A stretch of DNA of 50,385 bases, taken from assembly GCA_001970955.1 (NCBI GenBank), contig MPUH01000494.1, forward strand, positions 1-50,385. The letters are read 5' to 3'. The stretch is from Stentor coeruleus. Lineage: Eukaryota > Ciliophora > Heterotrichea > Heterotrichida > Stentoridae. Under the pieces are notes generated by a model that saw only the letters and a list, made by a program, of their open reading frames with translations, ran no database searches and was not told the origin of the DNA. Made by a program: the position numbers and the translations under genes. Below, in pieces: positions 9,587-19,297 of the stretch; within the stretch, counting starts at the first letter, position 1; each line of letters begins with the position of its first letter.

Positions 9587-12331
9587 TCATTGTATATTGA
9601 TTCCTCTAAGTTTAAGTGATTCTTGAAGTTCAATACTTGGTGACATATCATCCTTGCACTTTGCGAAATTTGATTGGGTTTTTGTAGGTACTCCATGAAC
9701 AACTGGGCTTAAATTCATTGAAGATAAACTTTTTCTCATCTGCGGAACTCGACTTTTATTGGCCTTTTCAATGATCGCATTCATGACAATGCTCTCAGCC
9801 TCTCCAGGGAGAAACTCAGCAATTTCAAATTTCCTTGTATCAATTTTTCCAATTTTACCAGTTTTCTCAGGCATAAACTCAACTTCTTGACTATCTTTTA
9901 AATTACTTAATGTAAAAGTATCAGTTTCAGCTAACTTTTCAGGCATTGACTTATAAGATTCATCCTGTTTTGGGATATATAAATTTGTTAAAGGTCGAAC
10001 ACAAGAATTAGGCCTTTTTCCAGTATAAGCATTTCTTAACAAAGTACTACGAAGATTATCATATGTTTCTGTTGTCCTTAATAATCTTTTTTCTTGCTGT
10101 GGTATAACTATTTTTCTTGTTGGAGACTGGAATATCTGTTTTTCAAGCCTTTCAAAATTTTCTTGTACTTTATATGATTCAAATCTTACTATTTCTTTTG
10201 AAAGCTCTTGAATACTTTCAAACATTTTATTAACTTTTTCATCTATGATGTGAACTTTTTTATCAAAAGTTCTCAAAGAGCTGAGATTTGACTCTTTTTT
10301 AGCATCAGCATCCAATGTGTCCCAAACTTTGATTTCTAGTCGAGTTATTTTATTGTCAATTTCTTTTTGTATGTTGCCAATAAGTAAGTTTACATTTGGA
10401 AAATTTTCAAATTCCTGTTCAACTTGTGTGATTTTTTGTTTAAGTTCTATAAGCATATTATCTTGTTCTTCTTTCTTTTTTTGTATATTTTTTTCTGTTT
10501 TTTGTATACCCATAGTTAGTTGTTTAAGTTTTTCAACCTGAGAATCTATCTGAATAACTGCAGTATTTAAAGACTGAATTTCTCCATTTATTAAGATCTG
10601 TTTTTCTTGTAAATTTGTAATTTCATGTTTTTTGCATAAGGATTTTTTCATACTGCTCATTTGAAGTTTTGTATTTAGTTCATATTTTTCAACCTTTAGC
10701 ATTAGTTCTCTATAACTTTCTCTAGATGCTTCGAGATCTCTTCTACTTTCAATCAAGTTTTCTCTTCTGTTTTCATCAGCTTTTTCTAAGATTAAAATTC
10801 TGTTTTCAAGCCCTGCAATGTTTTTTTCTAAAGCAGTGTCTTTTACCCCTAATTTTTTATTGCTTTCTTTTATAGCCTCTACATTTTTTTCAAGATTTTT
10901 CTGGTTTTTAGAAATGCTTAACTCAAATTCACGAAAAGTCTGAGCAAGAATGTTTAGTTCATCTTTCAAAAACTCTGAAGACTGAATTAATCTATCATCC
11001 ACACTTCTTATTTGTCTTTGAATGTTCTTAAATTTTGCGTCTGCTTTATCAGTTATCATACGTGGAGACTCAAGTATTGGCGTCCCTGTATTGCTGCTTT
11101 CTGAATATGTGAAGTTCCTTGGAGAATCATTAAAAACTGAAATCGAAATCAAAGACTTGTCTTCTATTAAATCATCCTGTGGAGTGTTATATGCTTGGGC
11201 TATAAGTTCATCTTCAGCTTTGTCCATTCCTTCAATAGCTTGATCTAAGCGGAACTGCTTACCAGAAGTATAATTACTAAACTGAGGAGTTTCTTGTGGA
11301 TCAACATGGATTTCTACATTTTCTTCAATTTTAATCCTGGGCCCTGTTTCCAGTTCTTTTAATCTATCAAGCTTAAGTTCTAATATTTGTTCTATATCAG
11401 AATCAATATCGAATTCCTCACTTGGATCATGAAGTTTAAATAAAATCCATTTATTTGCTTGAACTGCACTCCAAATAGTTTTCAAACTGTTACATGCTGT
11501 TTTCCACTGGTCACCAATAGAAAATTCAATTAGTTCTGTATTAGTTTCAACCATAGTCTTTGCTAAATCTTCAAGATTCTTACAATTTTCATCTATTTCT
11601 ATAATCAAAGATGACAAAATTGAATGCTGGAGAACATCAGCTAAAAGTTTACCAATACCTTCATAGAACTCTTCAGATTTCTCACATTCTAGTAAGCTCA
11701 AAACTTTTAGAGTTTTATTAACAGTAATCAAATCTAAAATGCTTTTGAGACTTTTGAAGCTTAGATTATTAAAACTCAAATGAAGCTCTTGAAGACTTGA
11801 GTTCATAACCAGAATTTTACCCCAATCAAGGTTTTGTAGTTTGTTATGCTCTAAATTCAAATACTTTAAATAAGGTAAAACCGCAATAAGTTCTAACAAA
11901 GCATCAGCAACTCTATCATCTAAGTCATTTTGGGATAAGTCAATATAAGTTAATGCCTCATTAAGAGTTAAAGCTTCTAAAATTTTGCAAAAGTGATTCA
12001 TATCAGTGAATCTTAGGGAATTCAGTGAAATTTTTGTAATGATATGGTTTGCTTTGAGCCCTTGACTTAATATATTAATAGCAGCTAGTGACAAGCTCTG
12101 ATTAGCTATAGAAATTGAGGTTAAAAATTGAAAGTTTTCTTCGAAAATGCTTGTCAAACAAAAAATATCCCCTTCAGTCTATTTTACTTTTACCAGTTTA
12201 GTCTTGCCTGAGATTTGTAAAAAACTCTCTTTTCCTTGAAGCACTTGAATAACTTCTGGTAATGGAATCACTCCTTTACCCCTGCATACATCCTATTTAG
12301 TAGTTACCATATAGAAAAATTCTTCTTCCAT
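9587..12331 (-). CDS. LRR plus long coiled-coil protein, LRRC45-like architecture
   Basis: Translation must start at ATG 12331, not at the in-frame TTG 12157. Two 15-nt introns (12293-12307 and 12179-12193) join exons of 8, 33 and ~863 codons into ~904 residues. The new N-terminus reads MEEEFFYMDVCRGKGVIPLP. Residues ~60-240 hold ribonuclease-inhibitor-type leucine-rich repeats (LTYIDLSQNDLDDRVADAL, LKYLNLEHNKLQNL, LQELHLSFNNLSFKSL). Residues ~400-700 are coiled coil. The C-terminal ~170 residues are disordered and rich in S/T/P. An N-terminal MEE-x-C-x-G helix followed by LRRs and then a coiled coil is the layout of LRRC45, a centrosome/basal-body linker. Identity with LRRC45 rests on architecture and the N-terminal motif only, so it is a suggestion. 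Confidence 0.8.
12179..12193 (-). other. 15-nt intron 2 of the LRR gene
   Basis: Minus-strand sequence GTAAAAGTAAAATAG, phase 0, A at position -6. Its terminal TAG would otherwise stop the frame. Splicing joins ISGKTKL to TEGDIFCL. Confidence 0.85.
12293..12307 (-). other. 15-nt intron 1 of the LRR gene
   Basis: Minus-strand sequence GTAACTACTAAATAG. It has GTA at the 5' end, TAG at the 3' end and A at position -6. It lies in phase 0 and contributes an in-frame TAG unless removed. Splicing joins MEEEFFYM to DVCRGKG. Confidence 0.85.
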
Positions 12332-12904
12332 GTTTATATTCCAAAAACATAAAATCAGCATAGCCTTGAAAATATTAACTGCGTTATTTTCAATAGTAAT
12401 TGTGAGACATGATATTAATTTTTAAAATATGATTATATAAATATATTTTTTTTAGGTATTTAGATTAGTATATGAATTATTTATTTGAAAATTGTTTATT
12501 GAGAAATTAAGTAGGTAAGATGATCAAGAAGTGTTTGCAGAGATTTCCAAAAACTTTAGAATTAAAATAAAATCCACAATTTCATCAAATAATAAAATAT
12601 ATGGAAAAATTTAATTTTTAGAATAAGAATTAGTTAGACAATTGTATATAGACTTAACAATAGTTTTAATAGACAATGTTTGGAGTTAAGGCTAACTTCA
12701 AAGAGATGATTATTATAGCTCTTATATTCATTAGATTATAGGGCTTTAATTGATTATTGGGCATAAAATGCTATAAACTTGAATCCTTATATATTAGTAC
12801 ACATAAAATCTAGAAATGCATAATTGAATTTATATCATATATAAATAATATCTCAACAGTTTAAAATTTTTCTTAAACTATTCTTTTTTTTCATTGCTCT
12901 CCTT
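12332..12904. other. AT-rich intergenic region, nothing recognised
   Basis: 573 nt upstream of the LRR gene and downstream of the small ORF at 12905-13108. It has stops in all frames. I see no RNA gene, repeat or conserved motif. Confidence 0.3.
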
Positions 12905-13108
12905 TTAATTACTTATAGCATCTATCTCCATCCTCTTTCTAATACTATTAGTGATATCTTTAAGTAAATTACCCAAGGTACTAAACTTTTTCTCTTTCAT
13001 TGTTGGCTTTAAAGTTTCCTCCTGAACTAGGTTCTCTCTATAATATTTCTTTTTAAAGTAATCTGGTTGTCTATAAGAGTTCGGGTCATAGCAATTTAGC
13101 ATATCCAT
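12905..13108 (-). CDS. Small hypothetical protein, 67 residues
   Basis: ATG 13108 to TAA 12905. The composition is coding-like: a tyrosine/asparagine-rich N-terminus (MDMLNCYDPNSYRQPDYFKK) followed by a charged helix (FSTLGNLLKDITNSIRKRME). No domain was recognised and there are no membrane segments. It could be a real micro-protein or the last exon of a decayed gene; the relic at 13493-13721 lies upstream on the same strand. Confidence 0.35.
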   Translation of the reverse strand: MDMLNCYDPNSYRQPDYFKKKYYRENLVQEETLKPTMKEKKFSTLGNLLKDITNSIRKRMEIDAISN

Positions 13109-13954
13109 TGAAGAATATTTGTTTCATAGTTCAAGTAGCCTCAAAATGACTGTACTTTTATATTCTTTCTTTATATAAGAATGCTAATTATTTTTGAATT
13201 AGCATTGCTAAGATTTTTCCAATAATAAAAAGTCTAACCCTCAGTGCTAATCTTTATATGCATCCCATTTTAATATTTTAAGGTTTATAGAATTCCTCAA
13301 GATAACCCTAGATTAGACCTTTGATATGATTGAAAAGGAGAAATAAAAAATTCTCAGCAGTTCCAATTTTTTTCCCTAGAATTTTATATAACTGTTAAAT
13401 TAGAACTATATCATACTTGCAAGCAGAGTTTATGTAAGTGAGCGATAAACTATTAAGCATAGCTCTTCTTTTTTTTTTCAGGGATCCAAAACTTACAAGT
13501 TTCTCGCATACACAACATAATCCACAAAGTGCCAGCTTTCTTTTTTCAATATAGCTCTAAAGCAATTCCCTAAACTTAAAACTAACTTGCCGTTGCCCAA
13601 TATTAAGAAAGTAATTATCAAGACCTCCTTTTATATGTATTGTATTAAACCAAACATCCACAACTATAGTATCTCCAGCATCATATTTAGTGTTGAACTT
13701 CACAGCTTTTTTATATGAGTATTAGGTTTTCAATTCCTCTTAATTATAATTTTACCTTACTCTCTATGAGAAAAAGTATAATAATAAGCCTATCCTGATA
13801 TCTTTAGCATGCTAAAGTCTATTTTGCGTCCTTTATGAGACAATAGTCCTACCAATAAAGCCAGCATTTATATAATTTTTACTCTATATCTATCATTATG
13901 GCTAAATCTTATCTAAACTCTTCAAAAAAATATTTTCTAATTTGTACTTAAAAA
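13109..13954. other. 846-bp region holding a gene relic and the promoter of the next gene
   Basis: It contains the pseudogene at 13493-13721 (minus). The remainder is AT-rich without a gene. The stretch before 13955 is the 5' flank of the plus-strand coiled-coil gene. Confidence 0.3.
13493..13721 (-). pseudogene. Decayed protein-coding fragment, unknown family
   Basis: Reading the minus strand from 13721, 54 codons are open with strongly coding-like sequence (KYDAGDTIVVDVWFNTIHIK, GGLDNYFLNIGQRQVSFK) up to TAG at 13559-13557. One base further on, another frame continues with KKESWHFVDYVVYARNL and ends at TAA 13493. The original frame also stays open for ~45 codons beyond the TAG. The density of convincing sequence in two adjoining frames points to a frameshifted remnant. 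The only GT...TAG element restoring the frame is 19 nt long, unlike the 15-16-nt introns here. TAA codons lie just upstream and no start is present. Family not recognised. Confidence 0.4.
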
Positions 13955-15286
13955 ATGCGGCCATTCACAGCTGACGAGAATATTTTTTTCCTAACTGGCA
14001 ATGTCTGGAAACAAAAAAATACCTCTCCAAAATCTTCTATGGACAATGGACTTAGACAAGTCCGCAACCTTATGATTACTAGTAACGTTCATACATTTAT
14101 TGAAAATTCGACAATCCGACTAGAAGCTGAATCTCTGAACTCAATGAGAGATGTAGGGAAAAAAGAAATCATTGATGAGCTTAACATTATTAAAAACAAA
14201 TATAACATAACACAAAAAAGATTCAGTGTTGATGACACTCGGCTTAAAAAACTTCAAAAGATCTCTAATGAACGTTCAGTTGAAGAAAGAGTTGGGACAT
14301 ACCGTTCACAGTACATACAAACTTGTATTAATAAACTTAATCAATCTATTGATTACACAAAACTTCAACAAGAAGAGTGCATTCAAGATATGAAAATATA
14401 TGAACATATACTAGAAAGGTCGAAAAAATCTGCAATTTTTCTTGAAATCAAAGCGAATTCTTTGAAAGGAAAAATTCGTAAAATGAACCTAGAATTTGAG
14501 GGGGAAAAGAAAGCTAAACTTAAAGTTATAGAATCTAAATCTTGTAGTCAAAGAATATACAAAATGTTACATGAAGTAGTGGCTAATGAAACTAAAGATA
14601 AACAAAATGTTGTGGAAAAAATAAGCAGGGATTTCGATATGCGGGATATACTCAAAATGAGAAGGGAAGAGAGGAAAAAGAGATATGCTGAAATATCTGA
14701 GAACGCGGCTAATGAAGATAAAGATAAGAAAGAAGCTTATTTGAAAGAAGGAGTTTATATGTATCGTATGTGGGCGAATTTTTTATTATCAAAATTTGCT
14801 AATGATAGACAAAAGTACTCAAATATTGAAATGGCATTTCAAAAAATTCATGCTGCTACTGGTGAGTATAATGTAAATGAACTTGTGCATAAATTCTTAA
14901 CTAGAGAGCAGACTTTTAAAGAACTTAAGTATACAATTGATTTAAGTAGAACAAGTATTGAACAGCTTTATAAACGAAATGGAGAGATTGAAAGTGTTAT
15001 ACATGCTGTAGAGATATATGATAAAGAGTCAAGGACTCAAGATATTTTTACATTACGTGAAAAGCATTTGATGAGTTTTAAAGAGCTTGAAGCTGAAAAA
15101 CTCAAGCTTAAAAGCCTTGTGACTATTCGTGAACATATTAATGAGTGGAATAAAAGATTGTTAAAGATTTTCTATGTGGATTATAAAAGGCATTACACTA
15201 CTAAAAAAATGTTTGAGTTACTGGCGGTAGTTATAAAGAATAAGCTTAAAGGGCATAGGGAAAATGCTAGTAATGACAATCTATAG
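13955..15286 (+). CDS. Coiled-coil protein, outer-dynein-arm docking complex (CCDC63/CCDC151)-like
   Basis: 443 residues, ATG 13955 to TAG 15284-15286. It is almost entirely helical and coiled-coil from ~60 to the end. The segment IEMAFQKIHAATGEYNVNEL followed by VHKFLTREQTFKELKYTIDL (around residues 290-330) matches the conserved block of ODA docking-complex proteins, where an 'aF.kIk.aTG...v.evv.kFl.qe.t...L' pattern precedes the last coiled coil. Such proteins fix outer dynein arms to doublet microtubules in cilia. The length is somewhat shorter than usual (about 500-600 residues). Subfamily (ODAD1 or ODAD3 type) cannot be settled by eye. The N-terminus has a short non-helical stretch (MRPFTADENIFFLTGNVW). 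Confidence 0.65.
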   Translation: MRPFTADENIFFLTGNVWKQKNTSPKSSMDNGLRQVRNLMITSNVHTFIENSTIRLEAESLNSMRDVGKKEIIDELNIIKNKYNITQKRFSVDDTRLKKLQKISNERSVEERVGTYRSQYIQTCINKLNQSIDYTKLQQEECIQDMKIYEHILERSKKSAIFLEIKANSLKGKIRKMNLEFEGEKKAKLKVIESKSCSQRIYKMLHEVVANETKDKQNVVEKISRDFDMRDILKMRREERKKRYAEISENAANEDKDKKEAYLKEGVYMYRMWANFLLSKFANDRQKYSNIEMAFQKIHAATGEYNVNELVHKFLTREQTFKELKYTIDLSRTSIEQLYKRNGEIESVIHAVEIYDKESRTQDIFTLREKHLMSFKELEAEKLKLKSLVTIREHINEWNKRLLKIFYVDYKRHYTTKKMFELLAVVIKNKLKGHRENASNDNL

Positions 15287-15632
15287 AGTAATCGTAGCTT
15301 AGGTTATAATAATAATATTATTTGATATATTATGATTAAAGGATTTAAGTTTATACTTTTGCTTTGTTTTCTATTGCATGGTTCAAATATACATTTGATA
15401 TATTTATAATCAACTTCAATATTAAACTAACCCTTTAATTTGCAATCCCATCAAATCATAATTCCATTTTCTTGCACTAGAAAATCCATAATCCTTTTAA
15501 TACATGCCTACCTTTCTTCATTTAAAATTTTAAAACCCTTCAAACCCCTTCCTCTTTAAAATTAAGCCTTCTCTGACTGATACATAAAAAGCAAAGTGTC
15601 TAGCTTCTAACGATTAATGGTGATAAATAGGG
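15287..15632. promoter_or_regulatory. 5' flank of the ribosomal P2 gene, C-rich on the coding strand
   Basis: No ORF. Between 15481 and 15600 the plus strand has 30 C and 7 G. The pyrimidine-rich run (CTTCAAACCCCTTCCTC near 15538-15554) lies 80-100 nt before the start codon. Polypyrimidine tracts near the start are common in ribosomal-protein genes of other eukaryotes; here the same bias is also seen at non-ribosomal genes. Confidence 0.35.
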
Positions 15633-15977
15633 ATGAAATACTTAAGTGCTTACGCTCTCGCATGGCTCAGCGGTAAAACCAGTCCCACAGTCAAAGACCT
15701 TGAAGCAATTATAAGCGCAATTGGGGGTTCTTTTGACAAGCAATTAGCAGAAACTGTAGTTGAATCTCTACAAGAAAGAGACTTATCACAAGTGATTCGT
15801 GCAGGCTTTCCAAAACTACAAGTAGGCGGTGGATCAGTATCAGTTTCAGCCTCTGCAGCCCCAGCAGCTGATACCAAAGCTGATGATGCAAAGAAAGACG
15901 AAAAAAAGGATGAGAAGAAAGATGAAGAAGCTGACTTTGATGGAGCTCTTGATATGTTTGGTGGCGACGACTATTAG
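15633..15977 (+). CDS. RPLP2: 60S acidic ribosomal stalk protein P2
   Basis: 114 residues, the normal P2 length. Residues 1-60 form the four-helix dimerisation domain with P2 landmarks (MKYLSAYALAWLSGKTSPTV, KDLEAIISAIGGSFD, ERDLSQVIRAGFPKL). Then follow a Gly/Ser/Ala hinge (GGGSVSVSASAAPAA) and a charged K/E/D tail. It works with P0 and P1 in the lateral stalk that recruits translational GTPases. The last residues are ADFDGALDMFGGDDY instead of the usual acidic tail ending in DMGFGLFD, so the hydrophobic tip is altered; this may be a lineage form or a diverged copy. The neighbouring USP gene converges on it, with 47 nt between stops. Confidence 0.92.
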   Translation: MKYLSAYALAWLSGKTSPTVKDLEAIISAIGGSFDKQLAETVVESLQERDLSQVIRAGFPKLQVGGGSVSVSASAAPAADTKADDAKKDEKKDEKKDEEADFDGALDMFGGDDY

Positions 15978-16024
15978 ATTTATTAACTAGGCTTTTGTCA
16001 GCAAATATTGTGTTAATTTCAATA

Positions 16025-17362
16025 CTAATTATTCATTATATAAAACAAAAGGTAGGCACTTGAGTATTTTTTAGGAAAATCTGACATAGAAACTCTTTCG
16101 TCATTATAAAAGTACCACTGGTTATCTTCAAAAACATCAGCAATGTAGTGACCTGAACTTAAACTACCAAAATGAGAGGAAATACCATGGAGCTTGTATT
16201 TAGAGCATTCATTTCGACAATACTTTTTTAAGTCTAAAGTATCAGGATAAATCACTTGAGTATCAAGTTTTTGGGCATGTGACATACTTATTATAAACCT
16301 TTTTAGTTGGATCACAAGAACTTTTGGAAGTCTATAGAACTCAATTTTACTGCGACATTTCCCTTTTTCTTTGCAACTTTGGCATTTATATTCAGGCACG
16401 CTAATTTCCCTTGTTAGGGAGTCAAAGCAATCGTAGAGAGTACAAGAATAGGTAATTGTGCTTGGTAAGGTTAAGCTTAAGTCAAATAAAGTGTCACAGG
16501 AATATTCTTTATGCTTGCAATCACAAGATATTGTAGAGAAGTACTGACCTTGGAAAATATCGGTTATCAGAGAATTATCTCGGGATAAAGAGTAGGCCCA
16601 CCATCGATCGGCTATTGATGAAATAAGTTCTCTACTGTCACCTTTCATCTCTTCATATAAGGGTTTTGTTATTACCCGGCTAGTTTCTTCGTTTAATCCT
16701 TCGATAAGTTTACGAAAGAATTCAGCACTGTCATGCTGATGATATCCAAGGAACTGCGCAGAAATAGTCCCAATAGCGTTTCTCATCCCATAAGGATAAA
16801 AAGCTCCATTGGCAGTTGGGTTGTTTAAATTTCTCACAGTATCATTAAATGCTTGTAATAATTTTCCTTTTGCCCTTGAGTTTTTATTATATACCATAAC
16901 CTCTAAACTGGCAAGATTTCTCCTTATCAATGGTAGTCTGCAAATACACTGCAAGACTGAGTTCATATAGCATGTGTTGCCTATATTGTGAATCCCAACC
17001 ATTATTTTATAATTCTTTTCAGGAGTTGGTGAGCTTAAGTAATCCATGCGACTGTATCTTGAAGCAGCATCATTATTTCTTTCTTTAGTAATGATTCCAG
17101 AAGTACCTGAGACAATTTCTTGACCTTGCCGAAGATAATTGTTTTCGGTTTTAGGGTTTACTATGTTAGAGCCATGAGTTGAAATGTTACTTTGACGTGT
17201 TTTAGTCCTTGTTACTGAAGAATTCTGTTGCTCGGTTGGAACTTTTTGGGCAAAATTTTGGGAGACTCCATAAAGTTTAGTCGTAGGCCTCGGATCTTTA
17301 TTGATCTCTAAAGTTTGGCTTATGTTCTGATGGTTGCTTGATGTCTGATAATAAGCATTCAT
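16025..17362 (-). CDS. Ubiquitin-specific protease (USP/UBP family, peptidase C19)
   Basis: 445 residues. The Cys box GIHNIGNTCYMNSVLQC contains catalytic Cys131. The His box is GSLSSGHYIADV (His405), followed by WYFYNDERVS with the third catalytic residue (Asp421 or Asn420). Two CxxC pairs in the fingers region (CDCKHKEYS near 250, CQSCKEKGKC near 300) form the usual USP zinc site. The first ~118 residues are a disordered, Q/N/S/T-rich extension. It should remove ubiquitin from proteins; the size (~325-residue catalytic core) is typical of small USPs such as USP2/USP21. The start ATG 17362 fits; no better upstream ATG or intron was found. Confidence 0.93.
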   Translation of the reverse strand: MNAYYQTSSNHQNISQTLEINKDPRPTTKLYGVSQNFAQKVPTEQQNSSVTRTKTRQSNISTHGSNIVNPKTENNYLRQGQEIVSGTSGIITKERNNDAASRYSRMDYLSSPTPEKNYKIMVGIHNIGNTCYMNSVLQCICRLPLIRRNLASLEVMVYNKNSRAKGKLLQAFNDTVRNLNNPTANGAFYPYGMRNAIGTISAQFLGYHQHDSAEFFRKLIEGLNEETSRVITKPLYEEMKGDSRELISSIADRWWAYSLSRDNSLITDIFQGQYFSTISCDCKHKEYSCDTLFDLSLTLPSTITYSCTLYDCFDSLTREISVPEYKCQSCKEKGKCRSKIEFYRLPKVLVIQLKRFIISMSHAQKLDTQVIYPDTLDLKKYCRNECSKYKLHGISSHFGSLSSGHYIADVFEDNQWYFYNDERVSMSDFPKKYSSAYLLFYIMNN

Positions 17363-17846
17363 TTTGCAGAGACTAAATAATAATAAAACTCTTAATAAAG
17401 AATTACCTTTATTAAATGTCTAAACAATTATATATGTTTAAGATCAAGATGTTTGTGGAATTAAACTATTTATTAAGTATAATGCTTATGAATAGTAAAA
17501 AAAATGTGAGCTGAGAAGAGTTTGAATGTGCACCAACGCGGGTAATAAAAAAATATTGTCAACAAAATGTAAATATATAAAATAAAAAATTCTTGTTTAT
17601 GAAATGCTTTGGCTTGCATCTAATGTGTTGAAAGGATAAATTTTTATTTAAAAATGTATACATTGAAAATACTGATCAAAAAATAGTAATCTGAAAATAA
17701 TATGATTTTAAGCTATAGACATAAGAAACTATTTTATCTTTAAAATTTTATTAAAACATTTTCAAGAACTTTAAAAAAGCAAAATACCATCCATTATCCA
17801 TCAATATAAAGCTGAATTTACAAAATTGTATAATCCAGTCACAAAA
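17363..17846. other. 484-bp AT-rich intergenic region
   Basis: It lies between the 5' end of the USP gene and the 3' end of the ABC1/UbiB-like gene, both on the minus strand. No ORF, RNA gene or repeat was seen. Confidence 0.3.
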
Positions 17847-19283
17847 TTATGCAAAAATGCTATATAAAAATAATTTAAATCTAAGCCAAAGCCTAAACCA
17901 AAACGAATTTTTGCTTGTAACATACTCAGAAATTATCTGTATAGTATTGACAGGTGCTCCAAGTGCTGCATCATTAGCCCTAAGCCATTCAAATGTTTTA
18001 AAAAGTAGAACAATTTCATTATCCATCCTTCCAAGTACTTCATTAATCTCATTCTGCCATCTTCTAGCATGATTTCTCAAAGCTTCTTTTTCATCTTTAT
18101 AAGCCCTTGCATTTCTTAATCTCTCAAGTCCAAGGCTTGTATCCATAATATCATCCCAAGGTCTTCCAACCATCATTCCAGCAAGTAAAGGATACAATGC
18201 AGTAACCCCAAGTTCTTGAGCATGTTTTCTCATCCCATCTTCATTTTGTGTAATTATTGCTCTCCACATATTCCTATAACTTTCTAATTGATTTTTCGAT
18301 AATTCTCTATAAAGTCCATGATCAAGAATAACAATCTGAGCACGTTTGCGGAAATTTACTGTTACAGGGTTTACAAAAATATTTCCTGGATGTGGATCAC
18401 AATGAATAAATCCATGTATAAATATCATTTCATTAAAAGCTCTAGATAGAGTATAAGCAACATCTTTAAGCTCAAGCCCCATCTTTTTAATCTCTTCGAT
18501 TTCTGAAACTTTAACACCTTTCATCATCTCCATAGTTAAGACCCTATCACTTGAGTATTTTTTGTGTATAATTGGAACTTTAATATAAGGATCTTCTTTA
18601 AAAATCTCATAACATCTTATTGCGTTTTGGGCCTCGACATTAAAATCAAGTTCTTGTTTTGAACTTTTTTTCAAATCTTCAATAACCCAAACATAATCGA
18701 ATTCTTTAAAAAGTTTTTTCCCAATATTGGCTAAAATCTCCAAAACTCTTATATCCCCAGGATATTCTTCTTTAATCCATTTATGCTGAACTTTAACAGC
18801 AACTTCCTCTCCTGACATAAGTTTGGCTTTATGAACTTGTGCAAGAGAAGCGCTGGCAATTGGTTCAGTATCAAATTCCATGTATATATTTTCTAATCGG
18901 TCCCCAAGCTCAGACTCAATTATATGTTTAACATCTGTAAATGAAGATACTGGAGCTTCATTCAACATTGGCTTCATAGTATCAGCATATTCTTGTGGAA
19001 CAACAAGATCAAGCATGGCAAGGACCTGACCGAATTTTACATAGCAGCCTCCGTTTATTTTTAAAGTTTCATAAAGGAGTTTAGAATTGTTATTGTGCTG
19101 TTCAGGATTGATTCCTTTAATCACGTAATTTAATCCAATCCTAGTCGCTGTTGATGTTATTCGGATGAATCTCTTACCTGCGCCGAAGAGCTCTCTGGAA
19201 TCCTCACGGAGCAAAGGAAAAAACCAATAGAGCGAAGAATAAGCAGCTGCAGAGCCTATAAGTCCAACCTTTGCAATTTTCAT
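17847..19283 (-). CDS. ABC1/UbiB (ADCK) family atypical kinase-like protein
   Basis: 478 residues, close to ADCK1 length. All family motifs are present: KxGQ as YVKFGQ (residues 82-86), the alanine-rich loop ASASLAQVH (143-151), the lysine of VAVKVQH (Lys164), the ExD-like QELDFNVEAQN (210-220), the catalytic-like loop HCDPHPGN (294-301, Asp296, Asn301) and DHG (321-323) in place of DFG. A short hydrophobic N-terminus (VGLIGSAAAYSSLYWFFPLL) could serve as an inner-membrane anchor or targeting segment. Family members act in mitochondria on coenzyme Q or lipid homeostasis; this one is most like the ADCK1/5 branch by its FGQ and DHG forms (inference). Its start lies 14 nt from the stop of the ankyrin-like gene upstream on the same strand. 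Confidence 0.92.
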   Translation of the reverse strand: MKIAKVGLIGSAAAYSSLYWFFPLLREDSRELFGAGKRFIRITSTATRIGLNYVIKGINPEQHNNNSKLLYETLKINGGCYVKFGQVLAMLDLVVPQEYADTMKPMLNEAPVSSFTDVKHIIESELGDRLENIYMEFDTEPIASASLAQVHKAKLMSGEEVAVKVQHKWIKEEYPGDIRVLEILANIGKKLFKEFDYVWVIEDLKKSSKQELDFNVEAQNAIRCYEIFKEDPYIKVPIIHKKYSSDRVLTMEMMKGVKVSEIEEIKKMGLELKDVAYTLSRAFNEMIFIHGFIHCDPHPGNIFVNPVTVNFRKRAQIVILDHGLYRELSKNQLESYRNMWRAIITQNEDGMRKHAQELGVTALYPLLAGMMVGRPWDDIMDTSLGLERLRNARAYKDEKEALRNHARRWQNEINEVLGRMDNEIVLLFKTFEWLRANDAALGAPVNTIQIISEYVTSKNSFWFRLWLRFKLFLYSIFA

Positions 19284-19297
19284 TATTATTCTAAGAC

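Noticed and set aside
15650-15891. Two minus-strand ORFs inside the P2 gene
   Set aside because: They overlap a secure ribosomal gene completely and have no independent features; they are reverse-strand shadows.
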